DNA of 64,000 nt from Grifola frondosa (taxonomy: Eukaryota > Basidiomycota > Agaricomycetes > Polyporales > Grifolaceae): the NCBI GenBank assembly GCA_001683735.1, contig LUGG01000002.1:3162001-3226000 (forward strand), read 5' to 3'. The notes below the pieces were generated by a model. The model saw only the letters and a list, made by a program, of their open reading frames with translations. It made no database searches and was not told where the DNA came from. This document shows, piece by piece, positions 44,489-56,982 of the stretch (the first letter of the stretch is position 1; the number at the start of each line of letters is the position of its first letter). Made by a program: the position numbers and the translations under genes.

Positions 44489-47046
44489 ATGACCAGCAAA
44501 CCCGCTTCCATAGTAACTGAAGCACATGTAGTAGTGCAGATGAATGGACTGGTCGCCACCTTACAACACATTTCGGCCCAGTCTCACCCTCGATATGTTG
44601 ACTTTCATGCCCGATGATGGGCAGAGCTGGTAAGTTCTTCTCTTACATTACATATCCTGCTTAAGCTGTAGGAGACCACCACGATGTCCATCAGGCACGT
44701 GCTGAGTCACATCCAGATCCCCCAATCCTCCTCAGCACAATCATCCAGGCAGGAAATATGTGGCCGAACCAACCACCAGATTTCAACTCGGTCACCTGGG
44801 AGGACGAGCAGATTACTGACCATCTTTGGCACCTACATGTTTCAGATCACGTTCAGGTGCCCGGGATGGATGAGTCATGGGGGTGGTGGAGCAATGAGGT
44901 GTATTAACTGGTGCGGATTGCAGGGACTGGGGGAGGGCAGGCAGAGGATATGCCGATGGAGAATGGCACAGCTCCTGTGGAGCTGTCTTCTCCTGCATGC
45001 ACCGGGGCAGAAGACACCACCATGGTGGATGCAGCTGAGGTCCCTCTGGCCTCTGGCCTCCAGCGTTGAAGTGAGCATTACCGCTGAAGGCCCAGCGCAC
45101 CCCACCAAAGGAAAGTGACCCCGATCCCCGAGCGACAGTGACCTGGAGGTCATTGAGGACTGGATGGCCACATTTCATCCCGATGAAATGCAGAAGGGTG
45201 CTGGACGCAAGCAGCACCAGAAGAAATGCAAAATCGTCAATCCGGATGATAGCACTGCCATGGCTCATCAATCTCCAGCTGAGGAGATGCATCAATCGGT
45301 CAGTCGCCATCCTCATACGATTTTCAAGACTGACTCAATTGTCAAAAACTCACTTGCACAAAGTGCAAAAAAATGCAGGAGATGTGCTTCCTGGGGAAAA
45401 ACCCATTGGCGGCCATCTGCATCAATTGTTGGTGCTGAAAGGTAGCATGCAGCCTCACCACCAACTGCACAGTGAAGAAGGCCCGACAGCATCAACTGGA
45501 GGTGTGGAAACTTCGATCGCTGCTAAACAGGACCTCCCGCCTCGGATGAAGCATTGCGGGCCCTGCCTGGAGGCCGCCCTCCTCAAGAATGCAAAGGAGG
45601 CCAAGGCCAGTTCTCCAGCTACAAGAAAGCCATCTATGGACGAAGCACCCCCATCCGAACCCCTTCACCCTGCCGCTCCTATTGTCCCACCTGCTCTTCC
45701 AGCAGCAGTTGCCATTGCAGCCGCATCCGGGACCACCGACCCTTCTGCAGCTGGGCCCGCTCCAACTGCAGCTGCATCGGGTCCAGCCATCCCTCCTCAT
45801 CCGACCACTGTGGCTGGGCCTGCTCCAACTGCTGCAGCGCCGGGTCTGGCTATCCCTCCTTGTCCAACCATGGGCGGTATCACCATCTGCACTGGGGAAC
45901 CCCGTCCGCACCCAGAGCCTGATGTAATCGAACTCTCCTCGGATGATGATGAGCCATGGGCACACTGTCCAGCCTGACCTGCTTGATCACCTGTGCACAT
46001 CCCTCTGCAGCGTGCTTGAGCGCATCCCACAACTGGCTCCGGCTCCATCCTTTCTGGTCCGAATATCATTCGGCCCATGCCCGTGTTTTCCGGGAGAGGA
46101 TGCACTGTCCCTAGGTGAGGGCAGACTACACAGCATGGAAGGGGCACCCCGCTTCCACCACGTTGAGTTCTTCAAGCCATGGTCACTACTCTGAACTGAC
46201 CACAAAGGCTCACCCCAGGCTCACCCCCTCCAATCTCTCGATTTGGGGCACTGCTGATCACAAGACTTGATGGCCTTGGTCGCAGGATGGGCACCATGAA
46301 TAACAATATCAGCAGCCTTCAACAGGACATCCAGCATGTGGAGCAGTCACAAACTGTCATCCCAGCCCGCTTGGACGAGATGCAAGCCTCGCTCGTAGTG
46401 TTGCCACGGCTTAGTCACACCTGTTTGAGCTTTTTAGATATTCTGACATGAGTTTTACAGATACTGACATGATCTTAATTGAAATTAATAGCTAAGATGT
46501 ATATGTATTTGAATGTAACACCACCATTTGCATAATTTTCTTTACTATGTTTCAATTTCAGTTACATTGGTAATTTAGCTGACTAAAAAGTCAGACTTTG
46601 CAATCTGCTTTTTGGCTGTATCTCCATCAATATGCAGTATAACATTTTGATATTTGGCAAGAGTATGCGGCTATATATAGGCTACGAAATAATGTAAGAT
46701 CACTGTAATATCTGAAAACCTGCAGAAGTTATAAGTCATATACTATTTAGGCCTGACTTAGCTGCAGCAACACTACTTGCTTGTCAGGATGCAGTGGGAT
46801 AACGAGGTGGTGCAAGCAACCCAAAGTCATCATCTGACTGAGTTAGAGAGATGAACTGAGAGGCTGGAGACCTTGGTCAAATCGGCAAGGTGACTGGAGT
46901 TGGGGAATGTTTCAGCAGATGGATCTGCGAGTGGCCAGGCACAAGGTGAGGCATCGGGAACAACCACCGATCGCATTGGGGGCCGTGATGGGCACAGGAG
47001 CCATGATGGTCGTCAGGACGGCAAGGCCATGCGCCGGGTGGAATGA
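44489..47046 (+). pseudogene. Trp-rich/Cys-cluster/coiled-coil protein gene, left-arm copy, decayed
   Basis: Exon 1 (44489-44629, 47 codons) starts MTSKPASIVTEAHVVVQMNG and ends in HAR-stop-WAEL at a GTAAG donor; the stop is TGA at 44615-44617. A second block reads PPDFNSVTWEDEQITDHLWH and WGWWSNEVY. A Cys cluster at 45338-45432 (LTCTKCKKMQEMCF and AAICINCWC) is followed by a Pro/Ala-rich segment ending DVIELSSDDDEPW, resembling an acidic SUMO-interacting motif. A coiled coil (MGTMNNNISSLQQDIQHVEQ) is interrupted by a hAT MITE at 46396-46775; without it the coil continues VRMQWDNEVVQATQ. The cluster resembles a zinc-binding module, so nucleic-acid or protein binding is plausible but unproven. 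Several stops and shifts make it non-functional. Confidence 0.55.
46396..46775. mobile_element. hAT-type MITE, copy 2 (380 bp, inverted)
   Basis: TAGTGTTGCC at the left and GCAACACTA at the right, homologous in reverse orientation to the other copies. The flanks CTCGCTCG (46388-46395) and CTTGCTTG (46776-46783) are an 8-bp duplication with two CpG-to-TpG changes. It is inserted in the coiled-coil coding sequence. Confidence 0.88.
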
Positions 47047-47049
47047 GGA

Positions 47050-47757
47050 AAAGTTGACTGCTCTGGCTCCATGGGATTTGTGAAGAAATCAGATTCCCCT
47101 TCCACTTGGCCCCTCGTGTCTGAACTTTAGTTGCTCCCAGTAGTCATTGCTGAGTTTTCCTTATCATGTATTTTTACTTAGGGGCATGAAAATATATGCT
47201 GCTTTCATTCAGGTTTTCTTTGTCTCCATTTAAGACACCTAGTGAGATTGCTGAGTATTGAGATTATGGGCACGCCCGTGCACGGCCCAGTGTGGAAGAT
47301 TATCTCAAGAGGGAAATTGCGAGAGCATCCTGGCTGAGTACGGATCCGGCCAACACCTGGATGCAAACACGGACCCAGTGAGATCCTACTCATGCACTTC
47401 TATTCTGCTCCGCCCCAATGCACCCCACGTGGTTTCGCCACCGATTGTCAAAATTCTCTCTTCAGCCCAGCTGCCTGCCTTTGATTGTGCACCCTCTCCA
47501 GCAATCTGTGGCAACTCCACAGGGGAACCCTGAGATCATGGGTGATGCATTTCTCCCCCCAACCCGATTCTCATGGCCTAACCACTCTGCATAGAAAAGA
47601 ACTGGCATCCCGGAATATCCATTTGAAGAAGCTCTTTGGCACTGATGGGACGCTTCACACGGATTAATCGGATTCCTTGGAGGATATTTAGTCCGGATCC
47701 GCGATCGTACATGTCATTCCCTTAGACAAATCTAATAATCCTGACCCCACTACATTA
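47050..47757. other. No supported gene
   Basis: Spacer between convergent genes. Short frames only. Confidence 0.4.
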
Positions 47758-50700
47758 CTACTTAGGTCCTCGCTTCTTCGGTTTCACGCACCCGGCTTTA
47801 CTTCCATTCTCAGTCAACTTTGCACGCCCCACACTTCGTGTTTGCCTTAGCCCAGAGACAACTCCTACAGGTGATGGCCCCGTGGTTCTCCCTTTCTTGA
47901 AGGGTGAAGATTGATCAAGATCATTCCCGTCCGCCTTCCTTTTAGCACCTCGACGTTCAAGGGTGAGGTCCGATGCTGGGACAGTCCAAGCACCAACTTT
48001 GGTAACACTGCGCATTAGCCTCTGTCCGCTATCGACTGCAGACTGGGCCTTCACTGCTGAGCACAGTGCAAGTTCACAGTCCTTTCATTTTCTTCCTTGT
48101 GGAATCACCACCTCGAGAACCAGGTGAGGACCACCAGTGCTCCCACCTGGCTGTGCTTGCATTCTGCCAGATCCATGTTGTGACCTAGTAGCCCTCTTGG
48201 CACTCTTCTCCCTCTTGTCCTGTGTGACATTTGTTTCCCAGACCTTGGATGTTATAACTGCGACAGTGTCAGCACTTCCGAATACCTCAGCAGCATTCCA
48301 TTCCCAACCTGAAACCTCCCTCTCTTTGGAGGCACCAGGCAGCCGATGGTCTGCTGGGATGCCTCACCTCCCATCACTGTTGTTGGATTTTGGATGAGTG
48401 GCTAGCCATATTTTGGTTAACCGTGAGCATAAGTCGGTCAAGGTTGCTACATCGTCGAAGGTGTGCACGGATTCAATATTGTCTGGGACGACTTCATCTG
48501 GCTCCGAGACAAATTGAATGCGGAACAAATCTCGAAGAATTTGCCCCATGATCAAGGTTGACTGTTAGATGTCTTCTGGGGTCAGAGCCTTCTCTCCGGC
48601 CTCCCAATAGATGATTTCCACATTCCAGTACTTCAGGATCTCCACCATCGGACGAGCACTCGAATGGAAGCTGGTGGGTAGAGAAGTCGAGTGATATTTC
48701 CAATGAGCCCATACAGAGTGCAGACCCAGCCACTCTTTCCGGATGTTGTAGTCGCTAGCTGCGAATGTCTGAAAAGATCATCAGACATGATGATCAGTTG
48801 CACAAGGAATCAACACCCACCGGATCGGCAAAAATCATATCAATCAGAACCTGGAATGCCGTCTCCCAAGACAAACTCCTCAAAAATGCTCTCCAGCATA
48901 CCAAGTCTTCCCCAGCCCAGACGGGAGGTTTTCCTTGAGCTTATCTGAATCCACTTCTGGATCATCCTCCTGATCGACTATGACTGATGAACTTTTGACA
49001 CCTAGGGATTTCTCTCGATTGTTGAGCAGCTCCGGGTCAGAACCTGGCTCTGATAAAGGTGGTTCAGGTGCTGGACCAGCCTTTTTCTTCCCTTTCGACT
49101 TCTTCCTCAGCCTCTTGGGCACTGTGTCTTGTCTGTGCTATTCAGATACAGAGCCTGCACTCGCTTTCCATCCGTTATGATGTGCGTGAAGCGGAAGGTA
49201 TCTATAACATCTTCCTGTCCCTGACATTGGGCCCAGTTAGACATAATAGCATTTGCTTCTCCCCTCTTTATCTTTGAAGGATCAGAAAACACAATTCCGT
49301 CAGGTAGGCATCCATCTGCGATATAATCACCGAAACCATCCCTGCTCAGGCGGTCCCAAGGAACCTTTGTATCCATCATTCCGGATGCCAGATCTACATG
49401 CAAGTCAACAATTGGGATCGTGCCAGGTACAGGGAATTGCTTACTCCAGTGACTTGTCAGGAAGGTGCGGATGAACCACTTTTGACCATCATGACCTAGG
49501 TCAATTCACTCTTGAACAATAGGGCATCCGCGTTCATTGTCTTCCATAGGATAAGGCGGCTTTGCTCGGCTCTTTTGAACTGTCCGCACCGGTCTGTCCA
49601 CACCTTAGTCGTGAAGATTAGTGATCCTAGACTAGGCACTGAAAATGACTTTCCACTAACTGTGAAAGGCTTTCTGAGTGAAATCCAACCAACTGTTGTA
49701 ACAATTAAGCTCCCATTTCTTGTAGGTATCTGTGAAACGATTGCTGGTCCCACCATATTGGTCATTGTAATCATGTCTGATGATGGAAATCAGGTGTTTT
49801 CCATCTGAATGTGAGTCTGAAATGCAAATGGAGGATACATAGCGAAGGGGCAGCATCGGACCAGTATAATATCCAGTGGCTGGCTGAGCCAAGGAGAGCC
49901 TGATCTTGGAACTGGCATCTGTGGCCTTCAGATCCATTGCACAGATCCGATGGCACATGGAAGCCAGCCCGGACAACGAAGCACTTATTTCACCATACAA
50001 CGGGGACTGGAGTTTCCATGCATCCGCTCGCAAGACTCCGCCCTCAAATCAACAGCCACACCTACTCACATCATGACCACAGAATGTCCTTCGGCATTGA
50101 GATGGGCCGTCAACATGAACATGTTTGCATTCGCCTGACATTTGAGTAGTCAGGCAAAGTCAACGCACATTTGTGGCAACTTCTCTTCCGCCACGCTTCA
50201 CATCATCTGATCAGCATGAGATGTACCCCAAGAGTTAATTATCACCCTCATTCGCTGAATTTCCCCAGGCAGCCCCTGTTGGTTCCATTCTGTGGCCCTT
50301 TGTTTGTATTGTTTTTGGTTTTCTGCACTGACAGCGGCCCACAACTGTTTCACCGTGGGCTGATAATACTCTATGAATTTTCTGTCTGTGCCCGGTATCA
50401 CCCCGCCGCCATTCTTTGTCACCAGGGCAGTGATTTCTCGCCGATGTTCTGTTTGCCAGACAGATTTGGCATCCACCTCTTCATCATATTTGATGTTACA
50501 ATCCGTCCTAACCGCACCGTTGCGTGGCCTCATCCAAGATGTAAACCAAGACTTGACTGCCTTCAATGCATCTTACCAAGAACCAAATTCATTTTGAATA
50601 CTGCTCACCTGATTCATCTTCTTCTCCAGTTGTTCTGTCATATCACCTCTTGCAATAAGAAATTTGTTCACCGCATTTTTTCTATACTGTACACGCTCTG

Positions 50701-50776
50701 CATTCAGAGATTTCGAGTAGGTGTCGAGCATATCTTGTAAGGTATCTTGTTCAGCCTGATCAAATTCAAAGTCCAT
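47758..50776 (-). pseudogene. Conserved Agaricomycete hypothetical ('VPWDRLS' type), decayed
   Basis: Minus strand. The start is MDFEFDQAEQDTLQDMLDTY, just after an intron acceptor CCCACTGCAG. Helical segments follow (ALKAVKSWFTSWM, KQLWAAVSAENQKQYKQRAT), then NMFMLTAHLNAEG, SFSVPSLGSLIFTTK and KVPWDRLSRDGFGDYIADGC with LPDGIVFSDPSKIK. The C-terminus is basic and charged (MPKRLRKKSKGKKKAGPAPE and, last, RRGAKRKADGND). This block order matches, from memory, a multi-copy Agaricomycete family of unknown function. A TAA near 50567 sits where Gln would fit, another stop is near 50150, and several frameshifts follow, so it is a pseudogene. The basic segments suggest nuclear location. It is convergent with the left-arm gene and divergent from the TET/JBP-like gene. 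Confidence 0.5.
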
Positions 50777-51275
50777 GGTTCCTGCAGTGGGCAACAATGC
50801 AGTAGCAGTGAGCACTGGGGATTATAGGGAGAAAAAGAAAATGCATGAGCAGGGAAAAAAATGATGTTCTTTATAGTTTTCTGTAGCACCGCGCACATGG
50901 ATGCTACAGATTCAGGCGTAGTTGCCACATGAATCCACGTCTGGCAGCTCACTAAAATATATGGGTGATATGTCATGTTTAAAGTCTAGAGTTTACTCAA
51001 GTCTAATCGAGGGATCCCGCCGTCCCATCACAGAGAGGGCCCGCAGCACCAGGTGTTCGCGCTGCTGAGTGTTATTTCTCTCAATCCACCTCCGTGTGGA
51101 TATGAGGATGAGAGCCCCTCATCTGACAAGCGAGAGTGAGAAAGGGGCCGCTGCCTCTTCCTTACTCACTCTCACAACCTTGCTTGCCAGGTGAGAGATT
51201 TTTCTCTGTTGTCTCTCGTCTGCTGTGTGCCTCAGTCTCGCTCATCGAGCAACTTTGTGTTAACAGTCATACTCC
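50777..51275. other. Intergenic region between divergent genes
   Basis: Likely upstream region of both the minus-strand hypothetical gene and the plus-strand TET/JBP-like gene. No specific site is supported. Confidence 0.35.
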
Positions 51276-53440
51276 ATGATTTTTTACATACTCTCCATCC
51301 ACATGCATCATAATGGTGCACGAGATTGGATAATGCAGACCTTTTTCACGGGGCTAAGATGTTTCGTGCTTGCTGACCAGGGGGAAGGGAGGCAAGCAGA
51401 CATAAGCTGGAAGCACAAAGTCAATGACGAGGTCAACGCAACCGGCAATGAGCGATGCAGCATCGCTGAGTTGGACACAAGTGGATGTCAGCTTAAGTTT
51501 ATCATCGTGGGGCCAGATGTTTACTTATCACAGATGCCCAGAATGGTCATGATGGACCCGGACCCACTTTTATGGATTGCATCGATGCCTCGATGATTTG
51601 ATCTGGATGGAAGCCATCGGTTGGCATGCCAGGCTACCGGTTAGTTGCTGGGAATGCACACCCCATCAATGCGGGCATGATTTCAATATAACCCATGGGA
51701 AATGGTTCAGATGCAGCTCCGGATATCTGCAGCATCAGGCCATTGTATGCATTTGTTGTTCTTGCATATTCACCTGTTTCTCTCATCCTCTTATTCTAGT
51801 ACATGATGAACTCTCATCAGTTCACCTTCGACTACACAGAGCTGTTATCGCAGTATATGTCAGACCTCTTCAAGTACAAGCTGAACAAAGCTACATCTGC
51901 CGTGCCCATCGCTGCACCAATACCTTCCGTGATGATTAGCCTTGCAATGGTGAATGAGAGCATTTGTGCAGTTGACATGATGGTCACTGCATATAACAAT
52001 CCCAGTAAGTAAACGTGTTACTCCGCCATTGCTATGGCCCATTCATCTTCTCTCAGTCACATGCCGCTGGGATGCAGATCTCTACAATGACAAACTTGGC
52101 TTAAAACTGATGGGAAAAAGTGCAAAGAAAGAGGCGGATCTACTGATGAGATTTCCACCTCTCCCTCAGCCTACCTTAGTCGACGTTCCAAGCATTCTTG
52201 TCGACATAGTGTTGCTGCAGCTAAGTCAGGCCTAAATAATATATGACTTATAACTTGTGCAGTTTTTCAGATATCAAAGTGGTCTCACACTCATTTTGTA
52301 GCCTATATATAGCCACATACTCTTGCCGAATATCAAAATGTTATACCTCATATTGATGGAGATATAGCCAAAAAGCTGATTGCAAAGTCTGACTTTTTAG
52401 TCAGCTTTATTACCAATGTAACTGAAATTGAAACATAGTAAAGAAAATTATGCAAATGGTGGTGTTACATTCAAATACATATACATCTTAGCTATTAATT
52501 CCAATCAATATCATGTCATTATCTGCAAAATTCATGTCAGAATATCTAAAGAGCTGAAACAGGTGTGACTAAGCCGTGGCAACACTATGTTGACAAGCAT
52601 GAATGAATCCTGTGCTGGATTCTCCCTGGCGTATTGTCGGAAGCATGTCAGGTGCACTTTTATCCACATGCCTTTCAGATGCTCCAATATATTTTGGCTG
52701 CAGAGGACTATGGAGGCTGTCATTCAAGCAATGAAGATTGCATTTAAGAATGGCACGAAGCAGTTCAAACGTGGATGGCGTGACAGCGGAGCACACTTTA
52801 AGACCACGCAGGAGGGTGACATTTTTTACCCCAGGACCATCACACTGTCTGCTGGTTGGTTCCAGCAGGGACACAAGGTACAAGCTCTATTTAACCCCTC
52901 TTTATGTCCTCACAACAACTCATTCTTCAGATGGCTCCACATCATCCGGAGACTTCTTCATCAATTCGAAGACATACCCAATCAGCAGACTGATTGCAAC
53001 TGCTCGCCATTTCCAATGCGCTCATGAGCGGCATGCTTAGAATCATGCATCTGGACCTTTGGCAGGCAGGCCAGGAAGCATTGTGGTGCTTGCAGCAAGA
53101 TCCAAGCTTGGATCCGCATATTCAGTCATGGACGTTCGTGTTCACTGCGATACAAATCATAGCCAACCGTGCGACTCCTTTTCATTGAGACAACATGGGT
53201 CAGGCACCCTGGATGGATCTTTTGGTGATGGTCAGACCATACTCTGGAGGGTGACTACTGCTTCCAACCATGGGGATGGACATGTGCTACAGTTCTGGGA
53301 CTGTGATCGGCCTTTGCGAAAAAGTATTGGGACACGAGGTTGAAGCAGTTGCAGGCGAAAGGGTCTGCTTTGCGAACTTTATTTGCATGGGGGTTTTAAT
53401 CTATGCTGACGTTAAACTCCCTCATTGGATGGAAAGAAGC
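51276..53440 (+). pseudogene. TET/JBP-like 2-oxoglutarate/Fe(II) dioxygenase, decayed and split by a MITE
   Basis: The best-defined part starts at 51803: FTFDYTELLSQYMSDLFKYK; a 5' splice site GTAAGTAAAC with acceptor CTCTCAG; WDADLYNDKLGLKLMGKSAK; and FPPLPQPTLVDVPSILVD. The hAT MITE 52207-52587 interrupts here. Afterwards come ILCWILPGVLSEACQ, a GWFQQGHK block, SGMLRIMHLDLWQAGQEALW and IIANRATPFH-stop-DNMG, then LGHEVEAVAGERVCFANF. His and Asp of the H-x-D iron motif are at 53183-53185 and 53189-53191 with a TGA between. The distal His is at 53333-53335 and the 2-oxoglutarate Arg at 53360-53362. This order matches fungal TET/JBP proteins, which oxidise 5-methylcytosine in DNA. Frames upstream of 51803 may be earlier exons. 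It is not functional because of the TGA, other stops and the insertion. Confidence 0.6.
52207..52587. mobile_element. hAT-type MITE, copy 3 (381 bp)
   Basis: TAGTGTTGCTGCAGCTAAGT to GTGGCAACACTA, in the same orientation as copies 1 and 4. Flanks TGTCGACA (52199-52206) and TGTTGACA (52588-52595) are an 8-bp duplication with one CpG-to-TpG change. It is inserted in the TET/JBP-like coding sequence. Confidence 0.9.
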
Positions 53441-53767
53441 TGATACTTTGAGTAGTAGGTAGATAAAATATCCTGTTCCTTGCAGTGAATGCCAGTCCGG
53501 GTGAAAACATCAGCCGGATGTCCTATGAGAAAACCATCTGGATCCGTGAGATTAGTGTCGATGATCCATATTGACTGGACCCATCATAACGGTGCTGCAG
53601 AATTTGCAGAAGCTCCCCGGCCGCATTCTAATAATAGGACAGATGGGTCCGTCCTGGTCCCGGAATGATTCCGTTGTTGATGGTGCGCCGGATGCTTGAT
53701 GAATGTCTTAGAAATACACAAATACCACAAGTGTCAACACTAAATGCAAGCAAGGTTCGAGATGCAG

Positions 53768-54660
53768 CTATCCGCTATAAGTACATACAGAATATGTAGA
53801 TACTGGAGAAGATATTGATTGGGCATGGTTCAAGAAATTTCTCGCCTGCTTCACCTCATTCCTTGGTGTCATGCCTCGGTCAGCCATGCACACGACCATG
53901 GTCACACGGACAACCACAACCGTGATGACCACACATGTGAGGAGATTCTGAACAGGTGGGGGATGGGCGGCGGCACAGTTGGACGGGCCTGCAAAAGGAG
54001 CACCGTCCAAATGCATTGGGCCTGGGGCGCTATGCATGGATTGCCCCGGGTTTTCCTGACGCACCTTCCATTCATCTCGCTCTGCCCGCATGGTCTGCCA
54101 TTCATTCTCCTGAGGCTCCATCTCTTCATCTGAGTTGACGGGATCCATGCGGGCTGAAGATTGTATTAATAGTCATGACTAAGCATGGTTTGGGCAACTC
54201 ACCATCGTCCATATGCTCATTCCACCAATGGCCCACTCCAGCCACTGCCCGTGCTACCATCAGCTGTTGCGGTGTGTCCATTTGGATAAGCTCAAGCATG
54301 CGCTCCAATGCCCCAATCATCACCCGATGCACGTCTTCTGCATCCTGGATGGGGGGACCTAGATCAACAAAGTCCAGCAAGGCTGCAGGAGATCAGTTAT
54401 GATCATCAACCTCTGGTTAGTCATTTAGTCACTTACCTAAGTTGTCCCGGGCAACATACACCAAGATCCCGCTCCACACCCTCATTCCTGACATGACGTC
54501 TTGCTCATCTACAGTGTGGAAGAGCATCAAAGCATCCTCAATGAAGGAGATGGGGTCCTCATGGAGTGTGGGGAACATGATGTGCAGAGGCTCATGTAGT
54601 TGGTACTTCTCAAGTTCTATCTCTTAAGTGATTATTTATATCCGTGGGTCTGGACACTCA
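53768..54660 (-). CDS. Tandem-duplicated hypothetical gene, copy 1
   Basis: The minus strand reads IELEKYQLHEPLHIMFPTLH and VARDNL, a GTAAGTGACTAAAT intron with acceptor CTCCTGCAG, then LLDFVDLGPPIQDAEDVHRV, LERMLELIQMDTPQQLMVAR, HWWNEHMDDG and another GTGAGT donor. The last exon is EEMEPQENEWQTMRAERDEW, charged and coiled-coil-like, with a Pro-rich segment and a hydrophobic VVVVRVTMVVCMAD stretch. The family is not recognised. The first exon is open and the introns are regular, so this copy is less damaged than its partner at 55340. I could not find the start codon. Confidence 0.45.
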
Positions 54661-55339
54661 GCGACATTTAGAGAAAGGTGGCTTGGCAAGTCCTTTTTCT
54701 CTTTGGGGTCAGTAGCCTGAGCATGTGGAGCCTGGAGTTGGCTCATTGCATGATCACAAGTTAACACTTATGTGTACTAGGCCCCACCTGGTCAAATTAA
54801 GCCGGCATTGTGGCACCAGCTCACATGTAGATTTATCTGTGATACATTACGGATCTGTCCTATGAGACTTCCACAGCTTCCCATGACTGGGTGGTGAATA
54901 GCAGGTCCTCAGCACTTGCCAATCACCGAGATGTGGATGAAGATGGGCAGCAATAATGGATCCGCATGTCAGAGCCATGCTGCAAGTGTCTGTCGGAGTC
55001 CCCCGTTGTCCCTCCCCCACCTTGCTACTACTAGCAAATGGCCTGAGACTTAATTCCTTAAATGTACAAAATACAACAGAAATGGGTGAGAGCCACCAAG
55101 AATGCCCGCTGTTCCAATGCTGCAAAAAGCAATGCTCCAGACTTAGACATAATCAATGAGCTGGGAAGGATGATCAGGGCTGGCCTGGTCTAACCTGGTG
55201 GTCCATCTCAGATAGCGCATCTGACAACAGGCCAGCACGCAGGAGGAGATTGCGAGCGTGGGTTGTGCATGCAGGTCAGGCCATTGGATGGGCCAGCAGA
55301 AAGAGCCCATTGTATACAGCTTGGACCCGGGACATCCTG

Positions 55340-55860
55340 GAGTGGCTCTCACTCACGGTGATTGATCGGCATCAGATCTTCCATGGGAAAATGAACTGAT
55401 CACAGCATTAGCTGAGATAGGTGATGAAGCGCAGTAGGGAAACTCACCCTGCATCATGTGAACATTCCACCAATGCCCGGCTGCCACTGCTGCCCGTGCT
55501 GCCATCAGCTGTTCCGGCATGTCCATTTGGACAAGCTGGAGGGCGCACTCCAACGTCCCAATTATATCCTAATGCACATCTTCCGAAGCCCACACAGGGA
55601 GACCCATATCAAAGAAGTCCAGCATGGTTGCAGGAGATCAGTTATAATGTGACCTCAGGTTTGTCACTTACCTAAGTTATCCCGGGTAGTGTACACCAAG
55701 ATCCCACTCCACGCCCTCATTCCTAACATAGCTTCCTTGTCATTTGCAATGAGAAACATCTCACGTGCATGTTAAATGTAGTAAGCGGGGTCATTGTGGG
55801 GCTGGTGGGCCATGATGAGCAGAGGTTGGGGCTGGGATTGTTCAATTCCATCTCTCATCC
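55340..55860 (-). pseudogene. Tandem-duplicated hypothetical gene, copy 2
   Basis: Minus-strand homologue of copy 1 about 1.2 kb away in direct orientation: MRAWSGILVYTTRDNL, a GTAAGTGACAAACC intron, MLDFFDMGLPVWASEDVH, LQLVQMDMPEQLMAARAAVA, HWWNVHMMQG and a GTGAG donor. A stop replaces a residue after SEDVH and another falls in the first exon, so it is decayed. The last charged exon of copy 1 is not evident here. Confidence 0.5.
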
Positions 55861-55869
55861 AATCATATA

Positions 55870-56601
55870 TTTATATCCAGGGGCTGGACTTCTGGACATT
55901 TACAGTGTGTTCGGCTTCTTTCCCCAAGCATCGTTGTCTGGCTTCCACGACTTGCAACTTCTCCCGTTGATACCTGAGGACCGGGGATGGTCCAGATTGC
56001 AGCTTGCAGCTTGACACATCCTAGAGATCTGTGATTTCTCAGCTCTTGACCCACCTGATCATCAATCCAAGTATGGGCCCCAACCAGCTGCAGAACTCTC
56101 CCAAGATGACTCGTCTCGCATTCAATTCAACCACATGCACTTGATAGGAATGCGGAACCCCTGCGAGGCTTGTCAGATTTCATTGTGATAACTGGTTGAG
56201 GATTCTCAGTGCAGATCTGCAATGGGGACAGATGCTAGGATCGGGTCGGTACCTATACCGTTCATACCGCATCCATGTTGTCCAACCATGGATGTTCTGC
56301 ATGGCCCTGCCCACTTGAGGATGCGCACTCACTGGAGAAATGTAGCTGGGTAATCTGTTTTCCTTTCCAGACATGACTTTAAGAGGACTGCACGCCTTCC
56401 GAGACATCAATTTTCCCTTATGGAATTAACCGCCTTGTCCAGTAAAGTTGGCTCCGCAGTTTCAAACTGATGCATGAGCCCCAGGGCCTCAGCCAGTCAA
56501 TGCCTAAGGGACCCGCACATGTGCTGGGTCATCACAGCTCTGTGGTTGGTCTCCGCACCCGCTGGTAATGGAGAACTGATACTTAGTAAGCTGGGTCGGC
56601 G
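55870..56601. other. No supported gene
   Basis: Short frames only; nothing recognised. The hAT MITE copy 4 begins at the right edge. Confidence 0.4.
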
Positions 56602-56982
56602 TAGTGTTGCTGCAGCTAAGTCAGGCCTAAATGATATATGACTCATAACTGGTGCAACGTTTCAGATATAATAGTGATCTTACTTTCATTTTGTAGCTGA
56701 GATATAGTGGCATATTATTGCCAAAGATGAAAATGTTATACATTGTATTGATGGAGATATGGCCAAAAAGCTGATTGCAAAGTCCGACTTTTTAGTCAGC
56801 TTTTTTACCAATGTAACTGAAATTGAAACATAGTAAAGAAAATTATGCAAATGGTGGTGTTACATTCAAATACATATACATCTTAGCTATTAATTTCAAT
56901 TAAGATCATGTCAGTATCTGTAAAACTCATGTCAGAATATCTAAAAAGCTCAAACAGGTGTGACTAAGCCATGGCAACACTA
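56602..56982. mobile_element. hAT-type MITE, copy 4 (381 bp)
   Basis: Full-length homologue of the other copies, from TAGTGTTGCTGCAGCTAAGT to GCCATGGCAACACTA. The outer 8-mers GGTCGGCG and ACCCGGTT do not match, so either the flank was rearranged after insertion or the duplication decayed beyond recognition. Confidence 0.85.
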
